Assembly: GCA_900618795.1 (NCBI GenBank)
Contig: UYJD01000003.1
Coordinates: 400,684 to 464,683 of the forward strand
Source of the DNA: Cyanodermella asteris
Taxonomy: Eukaryota > Ascomycota > Lecanoromycetes > Ostropales > Stictidaceae
Length of the DNA: 64,000 nucleotides
Direction: 5' to 3'
A program made the position numbers and the translations under genes. How positions within the stretch are numbered: the stretch's first letter is position 1; each line of letters begins with the position of its first letter. Below the pieces are notes generated by a model that did not search any database, was not told the origin of the DNA, and worked only from the letters and a program-made list of their open reading frames with translations. Positions 11,532 through 23,533 of the stretch are shown one piece after another.

Positions 11532-12874
11532 TTTTGAGGTGAAGTTTGAGCGTAGATCTAAAGCGCGTTCGGAACAGGATGGAGAGGGAGAGAAGAAGCT
11601 CAAGGTTCGTATAAACAAATAAGCCGCACAGCCACTGTAGAAAGAATCTGGAATTCGGAATTGTGAATATGAGTCAGTCGTCAACAACAAAAGTTGTCAA
11701 ATCGAAACGAGTTAGAAATGGAAGTCAGTCGACAAGCCCGCGTCTTTGTATCGCCTCCTTCAACGACCAGCACCCGGGCGACCGGTTGCATAAGAGAACT
11801 AAATGACTGGCTTACTCGTAGCGATCATTGCTTCGTTCTGCATTGTACTGGGAAAACATGGCGGCTAGGACACGAGGTCGACGTGGCTGTCTCACTGACG
11901 ATCAGTGCTGTGTGACTGGTACATGACGCCCTCCTGTCACCGAGGTGGCTGAAAATAGATCGTTGAGAAAGGTTCGACCCTGCAGGTGCGGTGTGCCTTC
12001 CTTCGCATCCTGCACGGTCTACTTTCTTCAAAAGCATCCTCAAACCGGCGAAAGTCGTCACGCTCATGGGAATCTACAGTGTCTGTGAGGTCTTCACCTC
12101 AGCAGCATCATTGAAATCGATTCCTTCGAGTGAAAACTGCGGCTCGCAGTTTTTCTGCGCAGGCGCTGCCAAGAGCAGTCCACAGCGGTGAGATTTTGTA
12201 CGCTTTGACTTTGCATTCCTGCCAGCATCATCCTAGGAGATATCGGCAGCTGGGAAAGACACTGGCGCTCGGATACGAAGCGAGCGGAAGTGAAGCAAGG
12301 AGGACATACAAAAGGCTGTTTCCGAATGTGGAGCGGCTGAAAGGCACCCCGGCAGGCCGGTCACCAACAGTTGTAAGATGAGTAGTTCTCAGACTGGATG
12401 AGATGACACTCTCGGGTCAAGCATGGTCATATAATCATCGCTATACACGTTTGAAGCTCTTTGGATAACATGAACCGCACTCCAGTGGCTGCTCTCTTAT
12501 GCCCACGAAAAAAGCATTCGCCTCGGCCGATACCAAAACTTTGTTTCCAAAGATTGCCATTCGTAGGTAGGTAGGTGACGCTGATGTGCGCACTGGTCTC
12601 GTCAACACTGATAGAACCACATTGCGAAGAGAGCAGTCTCGCCTGGTAGAAAGCCTCAGCATGTACCAGGACGTTCAAAACCGCATGCCACGTATGTAAA
12701 TGGCTATCATTTCATGCTCGTCAAGCAAGCTCCGAGAGCCTTTGGCCCAAAGACAACCTGGGATTTGCAAGCCCAACGCCGTAACGCCGTTCCTCGAGAA
12801 ATGCACGATCTCAACCATGCCCTGTGGCATCGTGCCTGTCATGCGATCGCCCCAAAAAGATATCCGGCTCAAAT
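11532..12874. other. Intergenic, no gene seen
   Basis: Only short frames without domains are present. A TAGG tandem (TAGGTAGGTAGGT) lies at 12564-12576 and belongs to the recurrent intergenic motif described in the findings. Confidence 0.55.
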
Positions 12875-13633
12875 TCAGATCTTGACATCTTTGGCTGCCT
12901 TTACCACTACCTTCACCAAATCACCATACGCTTCCTGCCACTCTGCCGCATCGTCGCCCTCCTCCTTCTTGCCTTCCTTCGGTGCCTTCTTTTCTCCACT
13001 AACCATCACCACACTGGTCGGTCGCTTCGTCGCTCCAGCAGCACCAAGCTCCGCTCTACTGGGTACATAAATGTAGGGAATGCCGTGGTCTTCGCAAAGC
13101 ACCGGTATGTGGCTGATGACGTCCATGGGACTGATATCTGCTGCCAACACAACGACGCCGATGGGTATCGCTGAGGATCCGGTAGTTGCTATAGGTGACT
13201 TTCGTAGGGCTTTGACGACTTCTTTTACTCCGCGCTTCAGTGTCTTGTTCTTGGCCGCTGTAGATGCGAAATTAGTAACGGCGGCACGCGCTATCGGAGA
13301 TACAGTGACACAGTGACACTCACACTTCTTGACGCCCTTGAGCACCTTTTTCCCCTGCTTGTCGTCCGCTAAGGGATTTGCGAATGGCACGAGTGCGGCG
13401 AGCAATGGCTTTTTTTCGCCGTCCACATCGATCATTGCAACTTCCACGTCGCCGACTTTGACATTTCCCTTGCTCACGACATCGTCGAGGTGATCTGTCA
13501 ATGCTCTGGAGAGGGACGCGTCGGACGCCTTCTTCTCCTTCTTGTCTTTTTTGGGTTTCGATACTCCGTCGGCTTCGCTGCGCTTCTTGTCCTTCTTCTC
13601 TTTCTTGCTGACGTCTGACTTTTCCTTTGCCAT
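12875..13633 (-). CDS. NHP2: NHP2, H/ACA snoRNP protein
   Basis: L7Ae-family RNA-binding subunit of the H/ACA ribonucleoprotein, which pseudouridylates rRNA and snRNA in the nucleolus. Exons 13324-13633 and 12875-13257 give 230 aa. The 66-nt intron (GTGAGT, CTAAT branch point, ACAG) joins KKVLKGVKK to SAKNKTLKRGVKEV, matching the family. Reading through would insert a Cys-rich stretch absent from relatives. The N-terminal 40 residues are a Lys/Glu-rich nuclear tail, longer than in yeast. The L7Ae core is seen in LKRGVKEVVKALRK, VVVLAADISPMDVISHIP and CEDHGIPYIYVPSR. The C-terminus carries an acidic KEEGDDAAEW stretch. Confidence 0.93.
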   Translation of the reverse strand: MAKEKSDVSKKEKKDKKRSEADGVSKPKKDKKEKKASDASLSRALTDHLDDVVSKGNVKVGDVEVAMIDVDGEKKPLLAALVPFANPLADDKQGKKVLKGVKKCECHCVTVSPIARAAVTNFASTAAKNKTLKRGVKEVVKALRKSPIATTGSSAIPIGVVVLAADISPMDVISHIPVLCEDHGIPYIYVPSRAELGAAGATKRPTSVVMVSGEKKAPKEGKKEEGDDAAEWQEAYGDLVKVVVKAAKDVKI

Positions 13634-14585
13634 TGTAATTGTAAGCGTATGTGATGGTTTTGGTAGAAACTGGCGGTGATGTTGAGGTCAATGCGATTGG
13701 GGGAAATGTTTGCAAGCTCCAGAGCTCAGTGAATACCGGCGCAAGCTCTCAAAACTTCTTTTCGGGGTCGGAGTTTTTAGCGTGCGCAAGGCTTGGCGCC
13801 AGAGACACAATCCCGCCTGGTCACAATTCTTGTTTCCGGGGTACACTGTGTTTAGCGACTCGCTCAGCTGCGTACGTGATGAACCAATATGAACATACGT
13901 GATCCCTTGGTGTCTACGATTGCACAACGAGCTAGCATGTCGGAACCTCGACTACAGCGCGGAATGGACAGCCAGTAGTGCACTTGTGAATGATCATCTA
14001 ACGTATTGAAAGAGCGAGTCTAATTATTGTTTTGCGTAGTGCGTTCCATGTCTATGAATAAACTGACTGGAATCTGCATAGGTACTCGGAGCAACCTGCC
14101 GTCCATTAGAGGATCCGTCACATGAAGCTGAGCCCACAACTCCACAAAGACAGCTGTAAAGGTGTCGTCAATGCTTAAATTCAAAGTCCCGAACGCCTTG
14201 GTATCAAGAAGGGTACTTGGCCCCAAACATGCAGCAATAGCTCAATGACTCAACCCTGAGGTGTCACAAACATACTTTTATCTTCCCCAAGATCAAGCAA
14301 AATACCGAGTGTCCCCAGTCTCTTGCAACTTCCGGTCGTCAAAGTCTATCTTGAAATACAAACAGCGAAGAGAAAAGACGCCAATCTTCCTCCTCAAACA
14401 GGATTGCCCTCTGCAAAGTTCGAGCCATTGGATCTGACGACGCAGACAGCGACCTAGGCAACAAGGAAGCAATGCAGAGCGCAAGTATAGTGGTACACGA
14501 ATCAGAAGGGTGTTGTCTATCGACGATTGAATTTTGAGTTGCCTTGAATGGATCCCATCGTCGTTGTCAAAGTCAGCCGCGCGCG
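13634..14585. other. Intergenic, no gene seen
   Basis: The 950 bases lie between NHP2 (its promoter side) and the 3' end of eIF4G. Frames are under 85 codons and have no domain content. Confidence 0.55.
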
Positions 14586-17500
14586 CTACACGCCAGCGCC
14601 ATCGCCACCCTTTTCAGGTGACTTGGTTCGGTCGGGCATGGTGCGCTTCTGCGTTGGCGGAGACAAAGCAGCCACGGATGCAGGCGGCGAAGTGGCATCA
14701 TTTCCCTCATTAGAATCGAGTCCTGCAAGAGCACTATACTTGTTAGTATTTCGAGACTACATGGTGGTCGGATGTCACTAACCTGAATGCATTTGCGCCT
14801 GCTGCTGCTTTTAGGGTTTCACCCTTGATTGGCGGAGTGGCTGTCCTGCTGCTTGCTGCCGAGTCGTCGGCAGTAGCCTTTGCGAAGATACCCCCCGGTG
14901 CCATGCTAGATCGCTTGTTGGATCCTCGCGCGGTGTTGAACATGGATGAAGGGCCCATAGGTCCTTGAGCACCACTGCTGCGGGTCGATCCACCCTTCGT
15001 GAGACGGCGCAGGTCATCGGTATTGACGCGATTGTTCTGGAAGTCAGGTGGAGGACCAGAAGAGAAGTTGCGAGCGTCACCGCGTCCAACACCAGGTCGA
15101 CCGCCACCACCCCGACGGTTCTGTTGATCGGTCGCAGCCTTTGCCTCTGCTTCGCGCTGGGCAGCTGCAGCCTCTGCACGAACCTGGTCAATAGTGGCTG
15201 GACCCTTGTTCTTAGCACTCTTGTCCTGCCACTGCGCCTTGCGCAGGTCAACAATGTCCATCAGCATGAATCTCAAACGGCTGGGGAGGCCTTCTGTCGT
15301 GATCATCGAGTTGATTCTGTCGAAGTAAGCATTCATCATGCCCCTGCTCTTGTCGTCCAAAGCGTCCAGAGGAGCACCGATTGTGCGCAGCAGGCTCGTC
15401 AAAGACTCAACCTCGGCCTCGTCTGGCATGCCCTCGAAGTCAACTAGCCTCTGCACGCACATGTGCATGATACGGGCTGTAAGCATGTGTAACTTGAAAA
15501 GTTCACCAATGAAGCGGACGAGACCGAGACCACGACGCTTGGCAGCAGCGGCAATGTAATACTCCTCAGACAGCATGGCTGCTTCGCCTCCGGTAGAGCC
15601 GTCCTCGGGCTTGTCGGGAAGCTTGCTCTTCCAGCCCTGTTCGAAATCTTGTTGACAGCGGTTGAGTAGATACTTGCGGAACAGTGTGCTGCCAGAAATG
15701 ACCTGTCCGTTCTTGTCCTTTTGAATGGTCTCATCGCGGATGTCAGGGGTCATGTTCTGAAGCATCTTGCCGCAGAACTGTGCATACATCTCGGCCCAGT
15801 GAGCTTCGTCGGTAGCCTTCTCGAAAGTAAGTTGGATGACTTGGCGAAGTGTCCTGCCATCGGTTTCCTTCTTCGATTGCATGACAATCTCGAGAATCTG
15901 GCCAGAAATCTTTTCAAATGTGGTTGGCGTCATCTTGTTCAGAGCTGACTTGACCTTCCGCTGCACGACATCAGGCGCTAGGTAGCCGTTATCACCCCCG
16001 GGCGGTGGTCCGGCGGCAGCGTTACGGCCGACAGACTGCGGTTTCCATCCGGTCTCGCTGACTTGAATAGGCTTGAGGTCCATGCTGGCAGTAAGGGGCA
16101 TGCTGGAATCGGCCTTCTTGTTCGAGGGCCCACCGCCACCACGCCTACTACCTCCACCTGCACGTGAGCCTCCCTGGTTGGATGGTCCACGTGTGATGAT
16201 GTTTGACGGCTGCCGACCAGGCCCGCTGAATGAGCCCATGGAACCTCGAGGATCGTATCGGAGGACGTTGCCCGACGGAGCTCCATTCTTTGTAGACGCT
16301 GCGAAACGCTGAGCCGACGTTGTGCCGGCAGGCAGAGCTCCCATTGAACCACCACCGAAGCTGCCCATTGCACCTCCAGGAAACCCACCGCGAGAGGACG
16401 GTGTGCGACCTCCGCCTCCGAGACTTTGGCGGTTCCCACGTGCAGATTGCGGCGGAGCATCCATGTCGCCCACGGTTTCCTTGAGCTTCTCCGACCAAGT
16501 TTCCGACGGCTTCTCGGTGAAGACTTTCTGAAACTGCATCAAGAAATCTTTGTCGTATCGGAAAGAGCCCTTTGCATTCGTGTTCAAAGCGGGGTTGGGT
16601 GACTGAATACCCTCGGGGTAAAGATGTGGGCTGACATGAGCAAGCTTGCGAGCGGATCGTAACGACTGTAGAGCCGCACTCGGCTGTGCTGCTTCGACTT
16701 GCTTTTGGGTCTCAAGCTTGAGCGCGGCTGGCTTCGCCTTGGGCTTGGTGGGTGGTGGCATAGAGGAGCCATCATCCTTGGGAGTTTCAGCGCCACTGGG
16801 TGTATTGGTCCCGGAGCCGTGTTCTGGAAGTGCTTCCGTCGCAGTCTTAGTGGGCTGGAAAGCGTTCTCGTTCTTCTTCAAAGCGGCAAATTCATCGGAA
16901 GCACTGGCGGCTTCGCCAGCCTCACGCTTTCTCTCCTTCTCGGCCTCAAGTCGCTCAGCTTCGGCCTCCTGCTTCTTCAACTCCTCGTCAAGCTTTGCAT
17001 TCCTCTCCTTGGCAGTACGCTCTTCCTCGGCCTTCTTGTCGGCCTTGATTTTGGCGTATGCAGCCTCCTGTGCTTCTTCGTAAGCAGCCAGATCTTTATC
17101 GTATTGTGCCCAAACTTCGTCACTGGCATCCATGTCTGGCATTTCGGGCTCCTTCGGCTTGTTGCTAGAGGCAGATTCAGGGACAGTAGACTTTTCAGCA
17201 GCAGAAGCTGGGGCCGAAGCTTTGGCCTTCTCTTCCTGGATCTTCTTTTCAGCGGCGCTTTTCTGGGCAGCCTTTGCCTCGTCTGCCTCAATTGCCCTTT
17301 CTTGTGAGAGTCGAGCCTCCTCAGCTTCTCGCGCAGCTTTCTCGGCTGCTGCCTTGCTCTTCTTTTCTTCGGCCTTGCGAGCTACTTCATCGGCCGCAGC
17401 TTTGTCACGAACAGCCTGTTCGGCGTCTTCTTGCTCCTTTCGCTTCTTGGACTCCTCCTCATCTTTGACTTTCTGGGCGGCTTCCTGATCAGCTTTGATT

Positions 17501-19359
17501 TTCGCTTGAATCTGCTCCCTGAGATCATTCTTGACTTCCTCCGATGTTTTCGTAGCTTTGCTCTCGGTGCGATTGTGCTGCTGGCTAGGTGTCCTTGGAG
17601 GTGGTGTCGGCACGGATTCTGGGGCTTTGGAGGTTCCTGACGGCGCAGGCGAAGCAGGAGCTTTGTCAAAAGTGACGACATCACCAGTGTTGGGGTTCGT
17701 GATCTTGATTGCCGAGGATGTCTTCTTAGCTGGCTTCGGGAAGGCTGATGACTTGGGACCTGGGCTGGCCGCGCCATGACTTGCAGTGTGTTGGTGGCCT
17801 GCGCCGGGCGTCATAGGAGGCTGGGATGGTTGACCAAGTGTAGAGCCGGGACGGTCGGTTGAGACGGTTGAGCCTTGACGAGACATTGGCTGTGGCTGAG
17901 GGGGATATTGGCCTTGCATGTAACCAGCATGTGGCGCCTGGTACGGAGGGCGAGGAGAATTCGGTTGGCCCATTGGGTAGCTGTTCTGGCCCATGTACAT
18001 ACCTTGGCCTGGCATGTTGTACGCTTGATAGTAGTTGGGGTCATACGAGCTATTATAACCCGGCATCTGTTTGATTCTAGTCAGAGTTTGCTCAAAGTTT
18101 CCCATGGCAGGATTGAGAATTGAAGGGGCAAGGGGAGACATGATAGGGGGGAGAGGGTAGGGGAAGATCGGAGGTCCGTTCAGATCGATATTGGGCATAG
18201 AAGTTGCCGTGCTGTCCGGCCACTTGTATTCCCCAGTCTTATTTCGACCTTTTCCACCGTTCTTTTTTCCACCGCCTCTGGGATTGCGTAAAGGAAAAGG
18301 TGTGTTTACGTTGTGTCCTCCTTGTGGTGGCCCGTAGTAACCACCTTGAGCCATGTTAGAAGGTGGCATCGCCATCTGACCTTGGTGTTGGGAGGCTGGC
18401 TGGACATGTGCCAAATGCGGACTGCGGCCTGCATTGTGAGGCGACGGAAAACCTGAATTGAAGGCTGGACCACGCTGGCCTTGAGCATATTGGGGCGCCA
18501 TGTTAGGATTTCCTGGTGCACGAGGGGCACCGGGTGGAGGCTGAGTGAATCGAGGAGAATGCGGTGGACCTTGTGGGTAAGGACCGTTGAAGCCGCGTCC
18601 GCGACCACCCGAAGGAAATCCGCCACGTCCAGCACCGGCGCCCATGTCGTTGTGCTGTGAGTGCGAAGACTCGCGGCGTAAATGAGCGTTTGCCATCACC
18701 GGAGTGTTGCCCTGACCGGGTACGCTTGGGCGTCTTTCCGCGTTTTCAGCGGCAAATCCACCAAAACTGACACTGTTTGTCTGACCGTGGAGACTGGTCG
18801 GCGGACGATTTCCGCCACTGGCCATCGCAGGTTGAGGAATGGGGGACGGAGAGCTGCTAGGCGAAGCGATCCTTGGATTGCCGGGTGTTCCCACGGAAAG
18901 AGAAGTGCTGTCCTGCTGGGCCATGGTGTGGCTAGGGGCGTTAGGTGAGGCGTCAACGGATCCGAACTGGATCTGAGTGGCGCCTGTCGGAGTCTGTCCT
19001 GCTACCGGACCTCCGTTTGGCATCTGTCCGCTGGTTCCGGCTGCACTGATAGTGACTGAGGGCTTGCGAGAGTGGTTCTGAGCAGTTGTTGGCGAACTCA
19101 CTCCAGCATTGCCGTTGATAATAGTCGGACCACCGAAAGATGGCACTGCAGGCGCGATAGATCGAGCTCCGTTCACTGAGTCCGATTGTCCATGCGCAGA
19201 AGCACCAAAGCTCTTCCTGTTCGCAGCGCTCGCGTAGCTCCGACCAGCGGCAGCTGCAGGCGCAGGCTGTGGAGTCGCGGTTCCGCTTGTCGGTGGCGTA
19301 GGCTGTTGCTGAGGAGTGCTGCTTTGAGCTGAAGGAGTGTTTGCAGCGGCGCTGGACAT
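14586..19359 (-). CDS. Translation initiation factor eIF4G
   Basis: Scaffold of the cap-binding complex eIF4F, linking eIF4E, eIF4A and poly(A)-binding protein in the cytoplasm. Exons 14783-19359 and 14586-14733 encode 1574 aa. The last intron (49 nt, GTTAGT...CTAACAAGTATAG) joins GANAF to SALAGLDSNEG. The nearer CAG acceptor 12 bases later would give an immediate stop. The first 600 residues are low complexity (Pro/Gln/Gly/Ser). A charged, coiled Lys/Glu/Ala stretch follows to about 860. An eIF4E-binding YDKDFLM (Y-x4-L-hydrophobic) lies near residue 935. The MIF4G HEAT domain lies at about 1130-1370. The tail is RGG-like and Ser-rich. The start at 19359 (MSSAAAN) is preferred to the in-frame ATG at 19464, which adds an unusual basic stretch. 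Confidence 0.93.
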
Positions 19360-21484
19360 TAATTCGGTGTTGCTGTTAAGGAGGGTGCTGTAGTGCGTGG
19401 AGAGGCAAAGTTTTTTTTTCTTGGGAGTTTCAGCGCGAGTCGTAGTGGCCCTCCGAGGTGTCAAACCCGGTGGCGTAAAGGATTAGTGAAAGTAGCCGGC
19501 AACGAAGCGATGATGCTTCGAGCGAGACAGGAGGAATAAACCACTGCCAGAGGCGAGTGACGGCGGAGCTGGAGGCGGCCAGGCAGATAAATGCGAGGCG
19601 TCTCGGGGCTCGTCGAGGGAGAGTCCGCTCGCGACCGAGAGACAGCAAGGAGAGCAGCGCTCGAAAAATCGAGCGAGTCCCTGCGATTAAAAGACCACCT
19701 GTCAACCCGTAGTACAAGTGTACGACCGGGAGAGAGGAGATGGTGGTGATGGGAATTGTTTGTGGTGGAGGAAAAAGGGAAAGAGAGAACAAATTTCGGC
19801 AGAGGTCAAAGAGAATAATCCGGCGGCTGCGCCAGCGACCAGCGCTGCTCTGCTGCTGAAGCAGCCCAAGGAGCCAGTCACGCCGCCCTCACAGTCTCGC
19901 ACTGCTCCAGTTCGATTCGCAACTAAGCACTGGCTGTTCCGCTTACCTTCACCTACGGTAGGGTGTCCATACGACCAGCATCATCCACTCTGAATCTCGC
20001 GTCTCTGCTTCACCCGAAGATTGTGAGGCATTTCGGCAGCGCACGTACTCGCACCGTTACTTGACTTGCTGCTGCTACCTGACTCCTCGCTGCCGACGTC
20101 GTCACTTCTCTCCTGCTATGACATTGATCTACTCCACACTTAGACCTGCCGTTAGGGCTCTAGCCGACGGAGCTCGACCCTGCGCTTTTCTGACATCGAA
20201 CGACCCCGACCCGACGCCTCGCCTCTCAGCTCGCCGTGCTCTCACCAGAATCGCACTGCAGAAAATATTTCAGTCTGACTTGTCTCAGCACATCAATTCT
20301 GCAGCACGTTTGTCCAGCTTGCACTACATTCGGCGGCCCGAAGCCGTTCGGAGTCTCTGTCCCACCAATCGACCCGCTCGCAGAGAAGTCATCTTCGCCG
20401 GGGCAAACGGTCTTTGCCAACAGTGCCAGCGCATCTTGGCCACCATCATTGAGTCACCGGGGAGGCGATGATGGGTCGTAGACAACAGTCTCGTGGGGCT
20501 TGTTCACTTCGTGCTTGCCCACGTGCCTTCCCTTGACATCACAGTATTCTATACCCACAAGACCGAATCGCTGTCAAACAGACTTGCCTTGCCACACGCC
20601 TGCAGTACCCCATGCTTTCTGACAGCACTCGTTGCAGAAATGACAATGTGTCGATATAAATGCAAACTCTTCACGTATTTGTAAGAATACATGAGAAGGT
20701 AACAGCGAAGCCATGGGTGCAATACCAGAATAAGAACTCTTCCAGGCATTGTGAGTGCTCTACGTAGTCCTATATAAAATCTATCAAGCTCCCCTGTGCC
20801 AACGCGAAAGTGAGAATTTGCCTCTTGATCGCCAGACTTGAAAAGCCCCATAGACGGTCGTGCATTTATTCGGGTACCAAAGGTACATAGGTCGCTGGGT
20901 CCTTCGTTCGCAGAAGTCTCCGCCCGGAAGAAACCCAGGGAATGTGCCGTCCTTCCCATGGTCCTGTATGTCTTTGGTCACAGTGGAGCCCATTGGGTGA
21001 ATTCATGTTATGAATTGCTTACTTATTAATAGCCTGTTGGGTGCTCGCAAGAGCTTGGCTGTATGTTCTAAGCAGCTCTTTCGCATTGTAGTAATTGTTG
21101 TACACACAGGATATTGTCGATGTGACTTTCTCTGTTCTGAGCCAAATTGAGGGGTCTAATGCGCGCCGCTTCGCTCTCGTCAATTTGCAGGCTGTCCAAG
21201 AGATGTTGAACAAGCACAAATAACCACCAGTTGTTGTGACTATGGTCGCTGTCAGGTATTGAACGATGGTTGTCGCCCTGATAGCTTGAGATGGCTACCA
21301 ACCAAAGCGATTCGAGGAGCATCATCGCCCCGCAGCGCACAGCCGTTCTTAGCCGCAGCTTCTTCCACGGTATCTGATCATTAGATACTCGCGTGCGTCC
21401 GACCGAGTTCAATCTCCCTCCAATTGCTTACTGACCTAGCCCTCGTTTCTGCCCATGCAGCTCCCCACAAATCAGGAGGAAAAG
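19360..21484. other. Divergent intergenic region, eIF4G leader and promoter
   Basis: The part just upstream of eIF4G is purine-rich on the plus strand (GAGAGAG, GGAGGAAAAAGGG), that is pyrimidine-rich in the eIF4G sense. This is typical of highly expressed fungal promoters and leaders. A frame of 136 codons at 20061-20471 has no domain and no ATG at its left end, so I do not call it. No RNA gene was recognised. Confidence 0.5.
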
Positions 21485-23120
21485 ATGGCATCATGTCACA
21501 AATCCATATCGAACCCAGATTTGCCAGACCCGCCTCCAGGCAAGTATCCTGCTAAGGCGCATGCTCGGCGAGTTGCGAAATGGATCGCTGCGAATGGCGG
21601 TCCAAGCGAAGGCATTATATACGTGGAAGGTCAACTCACGAAGATGACAGAGGTACGTTGACCTTTATGTTATGACTCGTCCGATGCTGACCGCTGCAAA
21701 GGATGACGATCAAGCCTCCCACTTCAGGTACGTTCAACGCTTTTACTCTGCATTCCCGCTTCTGTCTTCTCGGAACCCAACCCAGGCAGTGACTCAGGAT
21801 TTAGGCAACGCCGACACTTTTTCTACATGACCGGCTGCGACTTGTCTGATTGTTCAGCAACATACGACATCGAAGCAGACAAGCTTACATTATGGATACC
21901 ACCCGTGGACCCAGAGTCTGTCATGTGGGCAGGCATGCCACTTTTGCCTCACGAGGCACTGGAGCGTTACGATATCGACGAGGCTTTGACCACTGATGAG
22001 CTAAGGTCAGGCAAATCCATTCTCGATATGCTAGGCCAACAAAGTCTCACTGTCCTGGCGATCAAGGATCGCGCAGATCTCGAGATGTTTCAGAGCGCAG
22101 ATTCGAATGCCAAGATTGATCTTGAATGGGCGCGGAAAGGGATCGAGGCCTGCAGGGTGGTAAAGGACGACTTTGAGGTCGCAATGATTCGCCACGCCAA
22201 CATCATTTCGTCCTATGCTCACGAGCAGGTTTTAGCCTCGGTCAGGAAAGCATCAAATGAACGTGAGCTCAACGCAGTCTTCACGATGCATTGCCATGCG
22301 AATGGCTGCAGGGAGATGGCGTATGGGTGTATTTGTGCCAGCGGCACGAACGCCAGCACTCTGCACTATGTACACAATGATCTTCCACTCGAGGGGAAGC
22401 TGAACCTTCTCCTGGATGCCGGAGCTGAGTATCAGTGTTACTGCGCTGACATCACGCGGACGTTTCCACTTACTGCAGATGGTACCTTCACAAAAGAGAG
22501 CAAAGAAGTATATACCTTGGTGCTGAAAATGCAGAGCGTGTGCATGGAGATGATACGAGCTGGTGTGAAATGGGATGATGTGCACTATAAAGCCCACGAG
22601 GTTGCGGCATCCGGGCTACAGGCTTTGGGCATCTTTAGTCGAGATATCAGCGTTGAGAAGATCCTTGACAGCCGAGTAACCACCAGATTCTTCCCTCACG
22701 GACTAGGCCACATGCTTGGAATGGTGAGTACCACTATCGCAAATTGATGGATCTGAGTCAAGGATACTGACTGCGCCACAGGACACACACGATGTTGGCG
22801 GGAACGCAAATTATGAGGATGAAGATGAGATGTTCCGCTACCTGAGGATTCGAGGTGTCCTGCCTGCAGGAGCTGTTGTCACCAACGAACCCGGAATCTA
22901 CTTCCGCGAGTTCCCATTGAGGCAGGAGCTCAAAGATGGTAAGTGGGATGGTATCATTGACCAAGGCGTGCTGGAAAATTACTGGGCCGTTGGTGGTGTA
23001 AGGATTGAGGACGACATTCTGGTGAAGGAAGATGGGTATGAGAACCTGACTACTGTGAGTAGTGACCTGGAGACTGTCCAAGCGATGGTCAGGACGATGC
23101 AAGTCATTAGCAGAAAGTAG
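21485..23120 (+). CDS. Xaa-Pro aminopeptidase-like M24B metallopeptidase
   Basis: Dinuclear metal (usually Mn) peptidase of the prolidase/PEPP type that releases N-terminal residues preceding proline. Exons are 21485-21652, 21702-21727, 21805-22723 and 22782-23120, giving 483 aa. All introns are GT-AG; exon 2 is only 26 nt and keeps the frame (DDDQASHFR). The AMP_N domain comes first (KYPAKAHARRVAKWI, HFFYMTGCDL). The pita-bread metal ligands follow: two Asp in LLDAGAEYQCYCADITRTF (about 269 and 280), His in FFPHGLGHMLG (about 365), Glu in TNEPGIYF (about 405) and Glu in VRIEDD (about 446). An in-frame ATG at 21455 would add ten residues. The one at 21485 has A at -3 and G at +4 and is preferred. 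Confidence 0.9.
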
Positions 23121-23533
23121 TCCGTATCGAAGACCTGAAGAAGGCCTCAGTGGCTAGGTACTTCCAACAAGGCGAAGAGTGATTCCCGTGGTTGGCTTGA
23201 CTGACTGTCGTATGGAGTGCGTATTCGGGCCTCGTGTTGTTAATCCAGCGAGCTGTCCACAACCTGGATAACACTCTAAGACGGCATGCGGTGAACTGAC
23301 CCGCAGCTTGTCGAGGACATACGTTCAAATGAAGGCCAATGTCATGTGCTTGGCGTTTGAACGTGAAGAGCACGGGACAAGCCGCTAAATTCCCGTCAAC
23401 GCGAAACAGCCCCGACGCGACACGCGAACGCATCCCGCGGCGCAATTAAGCACGCCCGCTAAACTACCAGCCATGATACCTACCTCCCCACACATCACTT
23501 CCAATTACACTTCCACACCCTACACATTGCACC
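23121..23533. promoter_or_regulatory. Promoter region of the POL1 gene
   Basis: A 413-base gap upstream of DNA polymerase alpha. ACGCGA-type words (ACGCGAAAC at 23399-23407, GACGCGACACGCG at 23415-23427) resemble MluI cell-cycle boxes bound by MBF in S-phase genes. This fits the gene, but the match is short. An ACCTACCT element lies at 23478-23485. Confidence 0.35.

Noticed and set aside
13258-13323. Intronless reading of NHP2 (252 aa)
   Set aside because: The extra 22 residues interrupt the L7Ae core, while a normal GT-AG intron with branch point removes them exactly.
14743-14782. eIF4G ending inside the last intron
   Set aside because: A donor follows GANAF directly, and the next exon gives a coherent Ser/Pro-rich tail.
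20061-20471. 136-codon plus-strand frame near the eIF4G promoter
   Set aside because: Its left end is not an ATG and the protein resembles no family. The region is better explained as promoter and leader.
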